NCBI GenBank assembly: GCA_947623455.1
Contig: OX392538.1
Location: 27,217,001-27,281,000, forward strand
Length of the DNA: 64,000 nucleotides
Direction: 5' to 3'
Source of the DNA: Mimachlamys varia
Taxonomy: Eukaryota; Mollusca; Bivalvia; Pectinida; Pectinidae
Part shown: positions 34,427-45,766 of the stretch, piece after piece
How the letters are laid out: every line of letters begins with the position of its first letter
How positions within the stretch are numbered: the stretch's first letter is position 1
The notes under the pieces: generated by a model
Told to the model about the DNA's origin: nothing
Database searches by the model: none
What the model saw: only the letters and a program-made list of their open reading frames with translations
Made by a program: the position numbers and the translations under genes

Positions 34427-37400
34427 CTAGGAGTAAGATACAAAAGTGGTTACCATGTAAACAAAAACATTGTTGACGGAAAATATCATATGATATTTCC
34501 AAGGACTTAGATAATCACGTGGTTTCCATGTAAATTATTGACATTCTTTTAAAAAATACTGTAAAACGAGAAATTTTCGTCCTGTCTTTATTTCGACTTC
34601 TCAAAGGTACAATAATGTATATATGTATTATGAAGCCCAAGCCTATGTTTGATTCCCACATTTTGGCCCCTAGCATCTCACTGACGAGTCTTATGAGGAC
34701 GAAACAGCTGTACGACACAGTTTAATTCTTTGTGTTTTTTCGGCATATCTATTACTAAATCTCAAAAGTTGCAGCATATCCTATGTCATCTTTCACGATA
34801 GAGGAGGTTGTCTATACTATACTCTGCTGGCCATGGAAGATTATCTAGTCCCCGAGGTTTGCTGGAACAACCATAGCCAAATGTATCTCATTTGAGTAAT
34901 GGCACGGTACATTATACACATTTTCGTAGTACACGATTTGATTTTTTTTGCAGTACTAATTTAAATATTGTTTTAATTCATAAATTAAAAGGGTTTTATG
35001 CTCCTGCCCTTCTGCTTCTTTAGTACATTTGTTCAGAAAATTTCGAAATTTGACCCTTGGCATCAATAATGAGCCCGAAAATGTTCAAACATTTGTATGA
35101 TGCAGTTTAATTCATTTTTTCGACATACTGTATCTATTACTAAAAATGTGTAGCATATGTATGTTCGTCATCTTTGGTAAAATATTCGCACTGTCTTATT
35201 TTTCGCCCTTCCAAATTTTTGGCGAAAATATAATGAGGACGAATGTGTCCAGTTTTACAATATCGTGAGATCGAGGCCCGGATAGGGCACGAATCAAAAA
35301 ATTGTCTTCTTTCGTCATTTGTGTTTCCTTGTTTCTTATAATATATTAAACACAATGTATCATATATACACTTAGTGTTGTTGATCCGAAGGTTAAGATT
35401 GAATTTCCTGTCGTAATTGTACCGTGCTCAATACATCCACAATATCTATATACATACGTCCGCCTTAAGAAGCCTGAGAGGGCAGAAAGGCCTTGCGGCA
35501 AAGTCTTTGTTTTTTGTTCTTTTTATATTTATCTTCGCAAGGACAATTAATAACTTTTCTTTATATATACATAATATATATATAAGATCGCCTATCAAAA
35601 TACCGTGTTAGTTTTGCTTTGATACATACACTGTAGATGAGGTCCCTTTAACAGCTTACTTACCATAAGGACGATATCCATATATGGACATATTGTTACT
35701 AATGCGGAACAATTGTTTTGGATTTTTTTATTGTAATGATCCCCCGCTAGTAACCCTAACTGATCTCCCCGCCGTATGTGAAACACTTACACACACCACT
35801 TTACTGGTTGTCCTTTAAGGACCGTATCCTGTCAAACAAAGGAGGGTGCCAATCTTGGCCTTTCTGCGGCCTATCAGTGATAAGGCTAACATTTTGCAGG
35901 AAGATAATTTAAGGTCAGTTGCATATTGTATTATGTTCAAAACATCTGATTTTTTGTGGGTTCATAGAAAGTTTGGGGGTCAAAGTGGGGGAGGTGTAAA
36001 ATGAAAAATGTGTTGTTGTTATCACGCACTGAACGATGTAGAAAAAACTTATAGCTTGTGCAGTTTCTGTTACATAAGTAGCACCCTTGAAGATTTAAGT
36101 GGAGCAAAATTAAGTTAAAAAAACTCATAAAGTAGGTCAAGATCACATAATAAAAGTATCAAACTTTTAAAAATACAAATGAAAATAAAACAATGGGAAC
36201 TATTGTTTGAGTTACTTACCGTTTGTTACTGTTACGTTCAAAGTCTGCCCTTCCAGAGTGATGAGCGGTTCGTCATTGTACATACCAGCTGTGAAGAAGG
36301 TCCCACGAACAATGTGATTTCTCATCATTCCTGAAGGAAATTATAGCTTTATGATCAACTGCATATGGAAATAAATGCATTATTTGTTCTTATTATAACA
36401 AAACATAATACCGTATAGCAAGAATTTTTTTGCGGGGCTTTAATTTGGCGGGTCCGTATATAGAGCGCCAAAATTTAACACGTCAAATTTTAACACCGCC
36501 CATTAAAAACGCACGAAAATTTCATTTTCAGCAATAGTTTAAACTTTTCGTTCAGACCGTCATTTACCTTTCAATACTCATATTACTCCGTTAACTCTCG
36601 AGAGTGGTGCGTATTGTTGGGTTAATAAACAACTTTAATCAACATGGATAGGATATATAGACATAACATATTAATCTATATATCCCGGTAGGTAATATAT
36701 ATGCTCAACGCCAAACACCACTCCTAGATTTATTGAAAATCGTTAAATTCTAACCCGCCAAAATTAATCATTCGCTTTTCAAGATCAATTCGCCAAATTT
36801 TATTACCGCTAGTCTTATAAACCAATGAACTCAGCAGTTGATATGACGTTTAACAAGATAAAACCAAAACAAACTATACAGTATGCAAGCTTTCCTTCTT
36901 TTGAATAGTATGTCAGTAGTGTGTTTACTTGTTGTGATTGAGATTGATAACTCGGTTATCAGTCTAAGGACTTAATGTTTAATCGAATGTGACCAAGATT
37001 TACATGGCGGGTGTCGTCGATGAAGCAGAAGACGCTTACTCTTCCGGAATTCCTGAGCCCGTATTCATGAAACCATTTTATCATGCTCAAGCATGGATTC
37101 TGTGCTCAAACCAAATTTCTTTTAATTCGCTTAAGTCGTGCCAGACGATCGAAAAGTATTGTGTAAACATTGGAAACATTATTCGGCTTAAGTTTCTTCA
37201 ATTTGTTTCCAAATTAATGACAATATTAATTTTGTCATTATTTTATCAACGGAACAAGAAATCAGGTTTGAACACAAAATCCATGCTTGAACATGAGAAT
37301 GGTTTCATGAATACGGGCTCAGGTCTTATTATCTTGTACTTTAAAAGGGTCTCCAATTAAATCTTCCTTTTTTCATGTTTTGCCTCTAGTTTAATCGATT

Positions 37401-40400
37401 TTGACGCTTCGGTATACTCTAATTGTTTTGCTTGCTACATTTTTTTTTAACCTTTTCGTGAGTTTTAGAGAAAATTGAATACACTGCATGTTGGCGGTCG
37501 TTAAGTTTAAGGGCTCTAGGTCTCATAAATATTTGTTTTCAACTGTTCTGATGCTTATTATACTTGATAAAACTGATAAACTGATAATATGTGCAACGGG
37601 AGGTAACACTTATTAAATAAACAGTTTTATTTGAGAAAAACGACTTATTCCGATCCGGATCGTATATAAACCCACGTTATTTATTTTTGATCGACTTATG
37701 ATTTTAATAAGACTACAATTTGTGGTGTATTGTTGAAGTGTTATAGCTGAGCTACTCCTTTTTTAAGTACTCCACAACCACAATTTTTGGTAGTCGGGTG
37801 GTGCAGTGAACAGCGAGCTTGCCTTTAACCAAGGCGGCCGGGGTTCGATTCCCCAAACGGACGTGAAAAGGTATGGGGTCACCTGCCCGACCACGAGGTA
37901 CTCTCCATGTACTCCGGTTTCCTCCCACAATAAGACCCCTCGCGCGCTTACATACGGGTCAACAAAAGTGATTAATATAAGTTGTATAATTTGTTTCATA
38001 ATTGATGTAAAAAAAATAAGGTTTATATTTATATATACCATTTTGATTTCCCGCGAAACACGTTTTCGGTCGATATTTAATTTGAATCCGTCTGTCGGTT
38101 TGAGGGTTGTTGTCCGGGCTACACCTTAAAATGTGTCCCGACAAAAATTACGTCAATCTTTATTTACCTCAAATTTTAAACGGATGTAAAACGTAATGCA
38201 ACTGAATCGGACACCAAACCCCCCCCCCCCCCCACTGCTGTCCCGACACATCACATCTACAAACATCTCACTGCTGTCCCGACGATCCTACTCACGCCGA
38301 ATTGCAGTGCCATTCTTGTATAATTTCTTAAACTCGTTTGGTGGAAGCTTTTGGAAGGCTACATCAGTTGGAGCAAACACCGTGATTGGATCATGCCCTT
38401 AAAAGAAGTGAACAAAGGTGTTGATAGAAAATATTACAAGTAAACAAAGGTATTAACGCATAAAATTGTATTTGTTCTTAATGCACAAACGCAACATCAG
38501 ATATAGGATTTAAAAATAATAATCATATACGTTTCTAAAGTTGTTTCTCTTATACATGAATGTATGTGCAAAGAAACTGACCCTACTATCAGTTTAAATA
38601 AATTTGAGCCTGAACGTAGTTCTTAAAGTTCATTCAAAATACATTTTCTGTCCCTAAACGTGTATCTTTATTGTAAGCATACCCGAAAGTGTATCTTTAT
38701 GTGCAGCATATGTGTGTGTTTTACTGTGCATTTTGTATGCAGTGTATATCTACATCCAGTGTATCTATACATACAGTGTATCTACACGTACAGTGTATCT
38801 ATACATACAGTGTATCTATATGTACAGTGTATCTATACGTACAGTGTATCTATACATACAGTGTATCTTTACATACAGTGTATCTTAACGTACAGTGCAT
38901 CTATACGAGTACGTACAGTGTACCTATACATACAGTGCATCTATATGTACAGTGTAAATTTACGTACAGCGTATCTATACGTACAGTGTATCAATACATA
39001 CAGTGTATCTATGCGTACAGTGTATCTATGCGTACAGTGTATCTATACGTACAGTGTATCTATACATATAGTGTATCTATACGTACAGTGTATCTATACA
39101 TACAGTGTATCTATACGTACAGTGTACCTAAACATACAGAGTACCTATACATACAGTGTATCTATACATACAGTGTATCTATACATAAAGTGTATCTATA
39201 CGTACAGTGTATCTATACATACAGTATATCTATACATACAGTGTATCTATACATACAGTGTATATATACATACAGTGTATCTATACACACAGTGTATCTA
39301 TACATACAGTGTATCTATACGTACAGTGTATGTATACGTATAGTGTATCTATACATATAGTGTATCTATGCATACAGTGTATCTATACGTACAGTGTATA
39401 TATACGTACAGTGTATCTATACATACAGTGTATCTATACATACAGTGTATCTATACGTACAGTGTATCTATACGTACAGTGTATCTATACATACAGTGTA
39501 TCTATACATACAGTGTATCTTTACATACAGTGTATATATACGTACAGTGTATCTATACGTACAGTGTATCTATACATACAGTGTATCTTTACATACAATG
39601 TATCTAAACGTACAGTGTATCTATACGAGTACGTACAGTGTACCTATACATACAGTGCATCTATATGTACAGTGTATATTTACGTACAGCGTATCTATGC
39701 GTACAGTGTATCTATGCGTACAGTGTATCTATGCGTACAGTGTATCTATGCGTAAAGTGTATCTATGCGTACAGTGTATCTATACGTACAGTGTATCTAT
39801 ACGTACAGTGTATCTATACATACAGTGTATCTATACGTACAGTGTACCTATACGTACAGTGTATCTATACATACAGTGTATCTATACGTACAGTGTATCT
39901 ATACATACAGTGTATCTATACGTACAGTGTATCTATACGTACAGTGTATCTATACATACAGTGTATCTATACATACAGTGTATCTATACGTACAGTGTAT
40001 CTATACATATAGTGTATCTATACATATAGTGTATCTATACATACAGTGTATCTATACGTACAGTGTATCTATACATACAGTGTATCTATACATACAGTGT
40101 ATCTATACATACAGTGTATCTATACATACAGTGTATCTATACTTACAGTGTATCTATACGTACAGTGTATCTATACATATAGTGTATCTATACGTACAGT
40201 GTATCTATACATACAGTGAATCTGTACATACAGTGTATATATACGTACAGTGTATCTATACATACAGTGTATCTATACTTACAGTGTATCTATACGTACA
40301 GTGTATCTATACATATAGTGTATCTATACGTACAGTGTATCTATACATACAGTGAATCTGTACATACAGTGTATATATACGTACAGTGTATCTATACATA

Positions 40401-43400
40401 CAGTGTATCTTTACATACAGTGTATCTATACGTACAGTGTATCTATACGTACAGTGTATCTATACATACAGTATATCTATACATACAGTGTACCTATACG
40501 TGTATTTATGCATACAGTGTATCTATACGTACAGTGTATCTATACATACAGTGTATATATACGTACAGTGTATCTATACATACAGTGTATATATACGTAC
40601 AGTGTATCTTTACGTATAGTATATCTATATGTACAGTGTATCTATACGCACAGTGTATCTACACTTAAAAGTGTATCACTTCATGCAGTATATATATATA
40701 TATGCGTGTAGTGTATCTATACCTGAAAGGAGCCCCGTCATATTTCCATCGATCATCCCATAATACATGTAAGTGAATATTGGGAAGCTCAAAAGTCCAG
40801 AAACGCTTCCAAACTCTGGGGTCATCACCATGACGCGCTCAATCAAATGCAGAACTCCGTTGGTAGCACTGATGTCGGCACGGGACACTGCACACCCGGA
40901 AGCCGTCAGAACCTGAAAAATGATGTTTATTATTCATTGAAAATTTCGTGTAAAAAAACCCATGAGACCCATTCCACATCTATTTTCAAACTAAACATCC
41001 TTTCAAATTAAACTAATATAGCTTCAGGGGACACATTTGCTATGGATATTTTATTGATTTAGGTAATGTTTCATCATTGTTAATTTTTCGGTAATATTGT
41101 TCAACACCATAAACGTTACATTTTAAACGAATAAATAATCCTTACCTCTCCACCTTTATAGAGATTAATTCTGATCGGCAAATTTTTATCTTGGCTAATC
41201 AGAATTTCTTCGTCTTGAAACTCCGACTTGTAATGCCGACCGGAAGTGATGTGGTACTTCAGTGTAGTCCTAGCGAACTCGGTATCATCAAAGTTATCTT
41301 TCATGTCATCAGAAAGATTTTCAAATGCGTCGTTTGTTGGCACAAACACGGTGAATGGTCCTAGTAAATAGAGTAATCATTATATCGTGCACATGTATAG
41401 GTATATCTCAAAAGTGTTGTTATCTCCATTGTTTGTCATATCATGCCTTCACTCTGAAGTGATATTGAAACAAATTTCCCTATGTAAGTATGACGTCATA
41501 ATGGTAACGATTGCCACAGGGTGCCAAATCATAACAAATACACTTCCCGGAAGTCCATCTTGTATCCACCTTTGTTCCCTATCAAGGAGAATAACATCAT
41601 ATTTGGGAAAGGCCTACGTTTATATATATACACAATATATAGAGATATATATCAATATTTACAGTCTACACTGACATTCACTCGATAACCATTGCACTGC
41701 AAACTAGAGTTATTTTCCAATAACTATACTTGAGAACGTGCAAAATTTCTATGACGTCGACAACAATACATGTTGGCGTAACTATGCAAATTATCCCGTT
41801 CGAATCACAATTGTATGACATCATCAACAATTGACATGGGCGGAGCTAGCTACGGCTTATGCAAACTTCATGCTGTTACAGGTATTGAACTGTTTTATGA
41901 CCCATTTACAGAAAATCACTCTAAATATAAGGATGAACCTTTGATTTACTTTAGTTTATGAGATCATAAATCCAATGGAGCAGTCGGTAAATTTAACTTA
42001 AACGCTTCGCGTTTACGCAATTTACTTCGTGCTCCATTGGATTTATGATCTCATTAACTAAACAAAATCAAAGGTAAATCCTTAAATAAATCAAACTGAC
42101 AAAGTCTATATCATATGTTAGCTTTGTATATGCATTTGTATGTGAGCTTGTGAGAGTTAAAAAATCTACCTCTTTGTGATAACGTGAAAATGATGCCGAT
42201 CTATAAAAGAAAAATATTAAAGGTGCTCAACACTTGGTTTTGTTTGTTTTACTTCCTATTAAAGGCCCAATATATGTAACTTCAGGGAAATTTTCGTGAT
42301 TCTGAAAAATTGTGAAAAAATTTCAGTTGATAACCATGCAAAAATAAGTCTAAAACGAAGTAAACATGAGCGGTAACAAACAAGAAACTCCTGACAAAAA
42401 AATCCAAAGCATTGAAAATAATTCATATTGGGGCCTATTTCAACAACAAACCGAAGGTAGAAGACGACGCGTGTTTACAAATATCGTGTTTCAACTGCTG
42501 CTGTACCGGTAACCGCGAAAGAATTCATCTAGAATATTGCTGATATCAGTTAATCTTAACTAAATCTATAAATATAATAAGTTATTATGCTAGATTTTTG
42601 CTTCAAGTTTTGCCGAAAGTTACGTACATTGGGCCTTTAATACCTTTGGTCATTTAAGGACTTGCCAGGATTTAGTGGTGAAGGAAAGCCGGAGTTCCAT
42701 AAGAAAAACCACCGACCAACGGCTAGAACCTGACGACTGTTCACGTACACCTCGAGGGCATACTGTCTGTACTATTTCATTTGGAGTATGATCATGTGCT
42801 GGTACATCCTGACATTAGTCATTGTTTGTTCATTTTCATTTAAACAAATTTTATTGACAAAAGATGGAAATATAGTCAAAGGGATAGAATATCATGCATT
42901 GCCTATATAAACTTCTCCTTCGTTGGCTTTATACAGTGAACAAATACAATAAATATTAATTAAATCAAAAGAAAATTTTAAAAAGTAAACAGGTAAAGGG
43001 AGGTAACTCACATTTGATTAACAAACATACATTAGACATACAGACAACATTTTCACCTTACATATATACTGTAATTATCATATTTAAATCTAATTACATG
43101 CATACATGAACTATAAGTTATACATTATACATTTGCCTGGCAGATCGACCAAATGTAATTGTTTGTTATTATTTGATTAAAATGTAAATCTTTGTTTTCG
43201 CTCCGCTATATAAGAATCTGACAATCCGATAAAAGGTCATGTTTTGGTGATCTTTATCGCCTCTTTACTTCGATTCTCACTCTAGTAGAATTTTCTAATT
43301 GATGACAGGTGACGCAGTCATACACAGCATGTCACTTCGTCACATCGTGTACATTAGCTTACATCAGTGACGAAATGACTAACTACATAGATAGGATTAT

Positions 43401-44338
43401 GCAAGCATCCAATATCTGGAAGTGGTAATTTGATTGACGGACGCAAAAGTTTACCAGACTATTTATCTATTATGGGTTGTTGAGAGGGCACTATTGCCTC
43501 ATAGTATTGTCGAGGGATGGATTAGTGCCTGAGCCGAAGGCGAGGGCACTATCTCATCACGAGACAATACTATGAGGCAATAGTGCCCTCTCAACAGGGC
43601 CATAATGGGTTTAGTACATCACCCGTTAAATTTAAATACGCACGTATACACAAAAACTCGTTTTATTGTGCTAGACCATGGCCAGCCTTTTGGGTCGTTT
43701 CCAGAGTCAGCCATTTTCTAGCCGAACAGTAGCACAACGTAATAGTGACGTAACTTAATAGTGACGTCATAATAGATTCACGTAGAACATCGCGCCAAAT
43801 TTGATAGTGCCCGGGTGAGCGGGCACTATCACTTCATAGTACACATGTATAAAGCCAATGGGAAGGCAGCATTCAGTCACGTGATGTACTAATGCCCCTT
43901 ATGGGATGTCTTTAGGGCAACAATGGATCTGCATTAAAATTCAGATTAAGATATCATTATTTTGGGGACTAGGGTTGCCTTGCAATATTTTGTCTTTATT
44001 CTTTCCAGTCCCATTACGATCGTTTGTCATAAACAACATATTATTCCCTAGCTTTATCCTACCACTATTTTTCTGTAAACCAATATTTTCTTAAATAAAT
44101 CTCTGATATAGTAGTTTAGATAATGCACCTGATATTTACCTTGTCCAGCAAGCGTTTTGTTTAAGCCAGTAGTAGTCAGGTACGAAACAAACTTTGTCGC
44201 GCCTAGAGCTGTTGCCAAGGTTACGATGTCGTTAGCGTCCCATCTGTCACGTGATACAGTGCCATGTGCACATGATGATTCTCTATATAAACTAGCCACA
44301 ATTGATAAAAGTATAATAAACAATTCTTGTATCGACAT
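34308..44338 (-). CDS. Secreted protein with two fasciclin (FAS1) domains, complete
   Basis: Exons in transcript order: 44338-44140, 41360-41146, 40912-40723, 38397-38296, 36330-36220, 34426-34308. All are GT-AG with matching phases (1, 0, 1, 1, 1). The 936 nt encode 311 residues and a TAA stop. Residues 1-24 are a signal peptide. FAS1 domain 1 spans about 35-165 with the FTVFVPTNDAF box, LKYH motif and SATNGVLHLIERV end. Domain 2 spans about 172-305 with ITVFAPTDVAF, MRNHIV and NGVAQVTDTVF. There is no membrane helix or GPI-type tail after domain 2. At least five N-glycosylation sequons are visible (NKT, NMT, NGT, NVT twice). FAS1 proteins (periostin, TGFBI, fasciclin I) work in cell-matrix adhesion, so an extracellular-matrix role is inferred. 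Two domains is a shorter build than the four of TGFBI. Confidence 0.92.
34690..34800. repeat. Dispersed repeat, same family as 31960-32090
   Basis: CAGCTGTACGACACAGTTTA, CGGCATATCTATTACTAAAT and CAGCATATCCTATGTCATCT. Confidence 0.55.
35090..35180. repeat. Dispersed repeat, same family as 31960-32090
   Basis: TTGTATGATGCAGTTTAATT and CGACATACTGTATCTATTAC in the same order. Confidence 0.55.
36220..36330 (-). CDS. FAS1 gene exon 5: domain 2 centre
   Basis: It encodes MMRNHIVRGTFFTAGMYNDE and then PLITLEGQTLNVTVTN. The YH motif of domain 1 is NH here. Phase 1-1. Confidence 0.9.
36400..36830. mobile_element. Probable MITE, FAS1 intron 4
   Basis: TTTAATTTGGCGGGTCCG near the left and CGCCAAATTTTATTACCGC near the right are inverted relatives, with several GCCAAAATT blocks between. 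It sits about 70 bp upstream (minus strand) of exon 5. Confidence 0.5.
36915..37430 (+). repeat. VVDEAED dispersed repeat interrupted by a MITE (FAS1 intron 4, antisense)
   Basis: The core and translated motif MAGVVDEAEDAYSSG are at 37002-37046. The right part resumes after the nested element at 37321. The long plus-strand open frame here is an artefact of this nest. Confidence 0.75.
37055..37320. mobile_element. MITE inserted in a dispersed repeat, FAS1 intron 4
   Basis: Perfect inverted ends of at least 24 bp (37052-37075 and 37300-37323: CCTGAGCCCGTATTCATGAA) continue imperfectly for about 55 bp. It interrupts a copy of the VVDEAED repeat, whose sequence resumes at 37321. The exact target duplication cannot be resolved. 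Confidence 0.78.
37795..37975 (+). repeat. tRNA-derived SINE, family 1 (FAS1 intron 4)
   Basis: GTAGTCGGGTGGTGCAGTGA (A box) and GGGGTTCGATTCCCC (B box), followed by the shared body GTACTCCGGTTTCCTCCCAC and end AACAAAAGTGATTAATA. Confidence 0.82.
38296..38397 (-). CDS. FAS1 gene exon 4: domain 2 H1 box
   Basis: It encodes HDPITVFAPTDVAFQKLPPN and then EFKKLYKNGTAIR. The ITVFAPTDVAF box is diagnostic. Phase 1-1. Confidence 0.92.
38735..40722 (+). repeat. 17-bp satellite array (about 117 copies) in FAS1 intron 3
   Basis: The unit is TACAGTGTATCTATACA with a frequent CATA/CGTA alternation. Because 17 is not a multiple of 3 and the unit has no plus-strand stop, long overlapping open frames appear in all three plus frames. 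They are repeat artefacts reading YTYSVSIHTVYLYIQCI. The array's last bases form the FAS1 exon-3 splice donor. Confidence 0.95.
40723..40912 (-). CDS. FAS1 gene exon 3: end of domain 1, start of domain 2
   Basis: It encodes VLTASGCAVSRADISATNGV and LHLIERVM, the FAS1 H2 box, then the start of domain 2 (FTYMYYGMIDGNMTGLLS). The donor GTATAG and the following bases belong to the first unit of the 17-bp satellite that fills the intron. Confidence 0.92.
41146..41360 (-). CDS. FAS1 gene exon 2: core of domain 1
   Basis: It starts after TTTACTAG and encodes PFTVFVPTNDAFENLSDDMK, later TTLKYHITSGRHYKSEF. This holds the FAS1 H1 box and the YH motif. It ends INLYKGGE in phase 0. Confidence 0.93.
41645..42078. 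repeat. Dispersed repeat with palindromic end, copy 2 (FAS1 intron 1)
   Basis: Homologous to 2850-3365. The end palindrome has perfect 23-bp arms (41960-41982 with 42030-42052, GAGATCATAAATCCAATGGA) within a longer imperfect palindrome, 41939-42073. Confidence 0.82.
42259..42640. mobile_element. TTAA-flanked MITE (Kolobok-like ends), copy 2, in FAS1 intron 1
   Basis: TTAA AGGCCCAATATATGTAAC ... at the left and the inverted counterpart plus TTAA at the right. It is about 374 bp and in opposite orientation to copy 1. It directly abuts a SINE tail fragment at 42645. Confidence 0.82.
42645..42745 (-). repeat. SINE family-4 tail fragment (FAS1 intron 1)
   Basis: GGTCATTTAAGGACTTGCCA and GAAAAACCACCGACCAACGG match the body and tail of the 58.8-kb SINE. 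The tRNA-like head is missing. Confidence 0.7.
43165..43420. repeat. Dispersed repeat, copy 1
   Basis: Shares blocks such as GATTAAAATGTAAATC, TCGCCTCTTTACTT and GACGAAATGACTAA in the same order with 63785-64000. Confidence 0.65.
43479..43595. repeat. Perfect 33-bp hairpin
   Basis: Arms 43479-43511 and 43563-43595 (GTTGAGAGGGCACTATTGCC...) are perfectly complementary around a 51-base loop containing GAGCCGAAGGCGAGGGCAC. A second perfect 11-bp hairpin (GATAGTGCCCG) is at 43803-43830, so both may be ends of one element. Lies in FAS1 intron 1. Confidence 0.8.
44140..44338 (-). CDS. FAS1 gene exon 1: signal peptide and start of domain 1
   Basis: It begins MSIQELFIILLSIVASLYRE, a hydrophobic signal peptide with a likely cut near SSCA. 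Domain 1 opens with DANDIVTLATALGATKFVSY and reaches NKTLAGQG at the GTAAAT donor. Confidence 0.9.
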
Positions 44339-44419
44339 TTCTAATCATAAACAATCTGATATAGGCCTAGGCTTACCTTTACTTTCACTTATCTATGAAA
44401 AGCTTATCTGAAGTCCGAT

Positions 44420-45760
44420 TGACCGAATTTAAGATTACCTGATAAGAAAGTTAACTTAACTTAAGTCTTTACATCATCGCCATGTGAAAATCATTATGAC
44501 ACTCTAGATCTCGTGCTAAGTAGGCTGGCAACCCAAATACATACAGGATGAACTGTGCTCTGTTCTTTTGCCGAATAATAACACAATACATGTCTAGTCG
44601 AAAAAGACCATTGACTTATTTGTCGATAATGAAATGACGCCCAATAATTATATATAAGCTGATTGCATAAAGGCAACAAAAGATTGAGGAGGCTCAATAG
44701 AAAAACGACAAAAGTTTTTACATCCCATAACATAACATCATATGGCGGCCATGCAGAAGAGAAGAAACGATTTGTTTTCAGACCAGCGCGGAACTCTTCC
44801 TGTTTTAACATTTATCTGTTTGATATTTTGCAAATGCTTTCAGTTGTCTGCTTTTCAATGTTTAGGCTTTTTGACAAAACACCTCATTAGCCTGCACATT
44901 TCTCACGTGATTTTATCCTGATTTATTAGTTGCTGCGTCATAAAAATGTGATTCATATATACATGTATTTATATCGAATTCCCGAAACAAGTTCCGGCTT
45001 CTTGGAATATACTGAACGTGTTAATCTTTTTAAGTCACTTTAACGGGCGTTTTGGACGTCGACGTTTGAAAGCTACGTTTGTAGTTTTAATTTTAAAGTA
45101 AGCGAATAATTTATTTAACAGATTTTGAATCAAGTCATAAGAAAATATTTGAAAGAAAAATCTGAGCTACACGGTCTTGTGTATTTGTATTTGTGTTGGT
45201 CTTTTGTACAGAAAGGATCTCGGGTAAGGTATTTTGCTGGAGACATTCGGTAGTATACTTCAGATTGGTGGCACTTTAAAGTCAACATAAGTTCAATATT
45301 TTTACAATAACGAAAATATATCGCAGCCTCCCAAGTACACATGCACTCAACGCATACTCACACAGCATACACCGGGAGACCGTCCTTAAATGACCAATCT
45401 GACCACAGATGTTGATCCTAATTAAAACCAAATAAAACAAAAGTAATCTGTTAATACTCGTTCTTTTACATGTCCTAAATCCTTTTCAAAATAAAATATC
45501 TGACTCTTTTATTTCAGACTTTCTGTCGGTTGTCGGCCTTTTTAACAAAATTTGTGTCACCAAAGCCGATTTCATTGTTTAAATAGACATTGTATTTTAC
45601 TTATTAGTTTAATTTTTTTTCCCATTTAGTTTTTTCGCACATTGCCCTTATTTATTAATAACATATCCTATAAAGTAGTTGATAATACATGTAATAAGAA
45701 TCGTGAAACAATAGCGTTGCACCATCAAACGGTTCCATGTCTCTAAGACAATAAGTCATA
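44420..45760. other. Intergenic, upstream of the FAS1 gene
   Basis: No recognised coding exon. The FAS1 promoter must start just right of 44338, but no TATA-like motif stands out. Confidence 0.4.
45340..45440 (-). repeat. SINE-type tail fragment
   Basis: CATACACCGGGAGACCGTCC and the following CTTAAATGACCAATCTGACC resemble the pieces at 30870 and 32255. Ends in an A-rich run. Confidence 0.5.
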
Positions 45761-45766
45761 TATGCA

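Noticed and set aside
36989..37360. Plus-strand 123-residue frame
   Set aside because: It runs through a dispersed repeat and a nested MITE, with no protein features.
38660..40711. Nine overlapping plus-strand open frames of 77-227 residues with IQCIYTYSVSIHTVYLY repeats
   Set aside because: They are three-frame readings of a stop-free 17-bp satellite in a FAS1 intron.
42170..42215. Possible 37-nt minus-strand exon with AG and GT borders in FAS1 intron 1
   Set aside because: Exon 1 joins exon 2 directly in phase (Q-G-PFTVFVPTN). Inserting this segment breaks the FAS1 fold.
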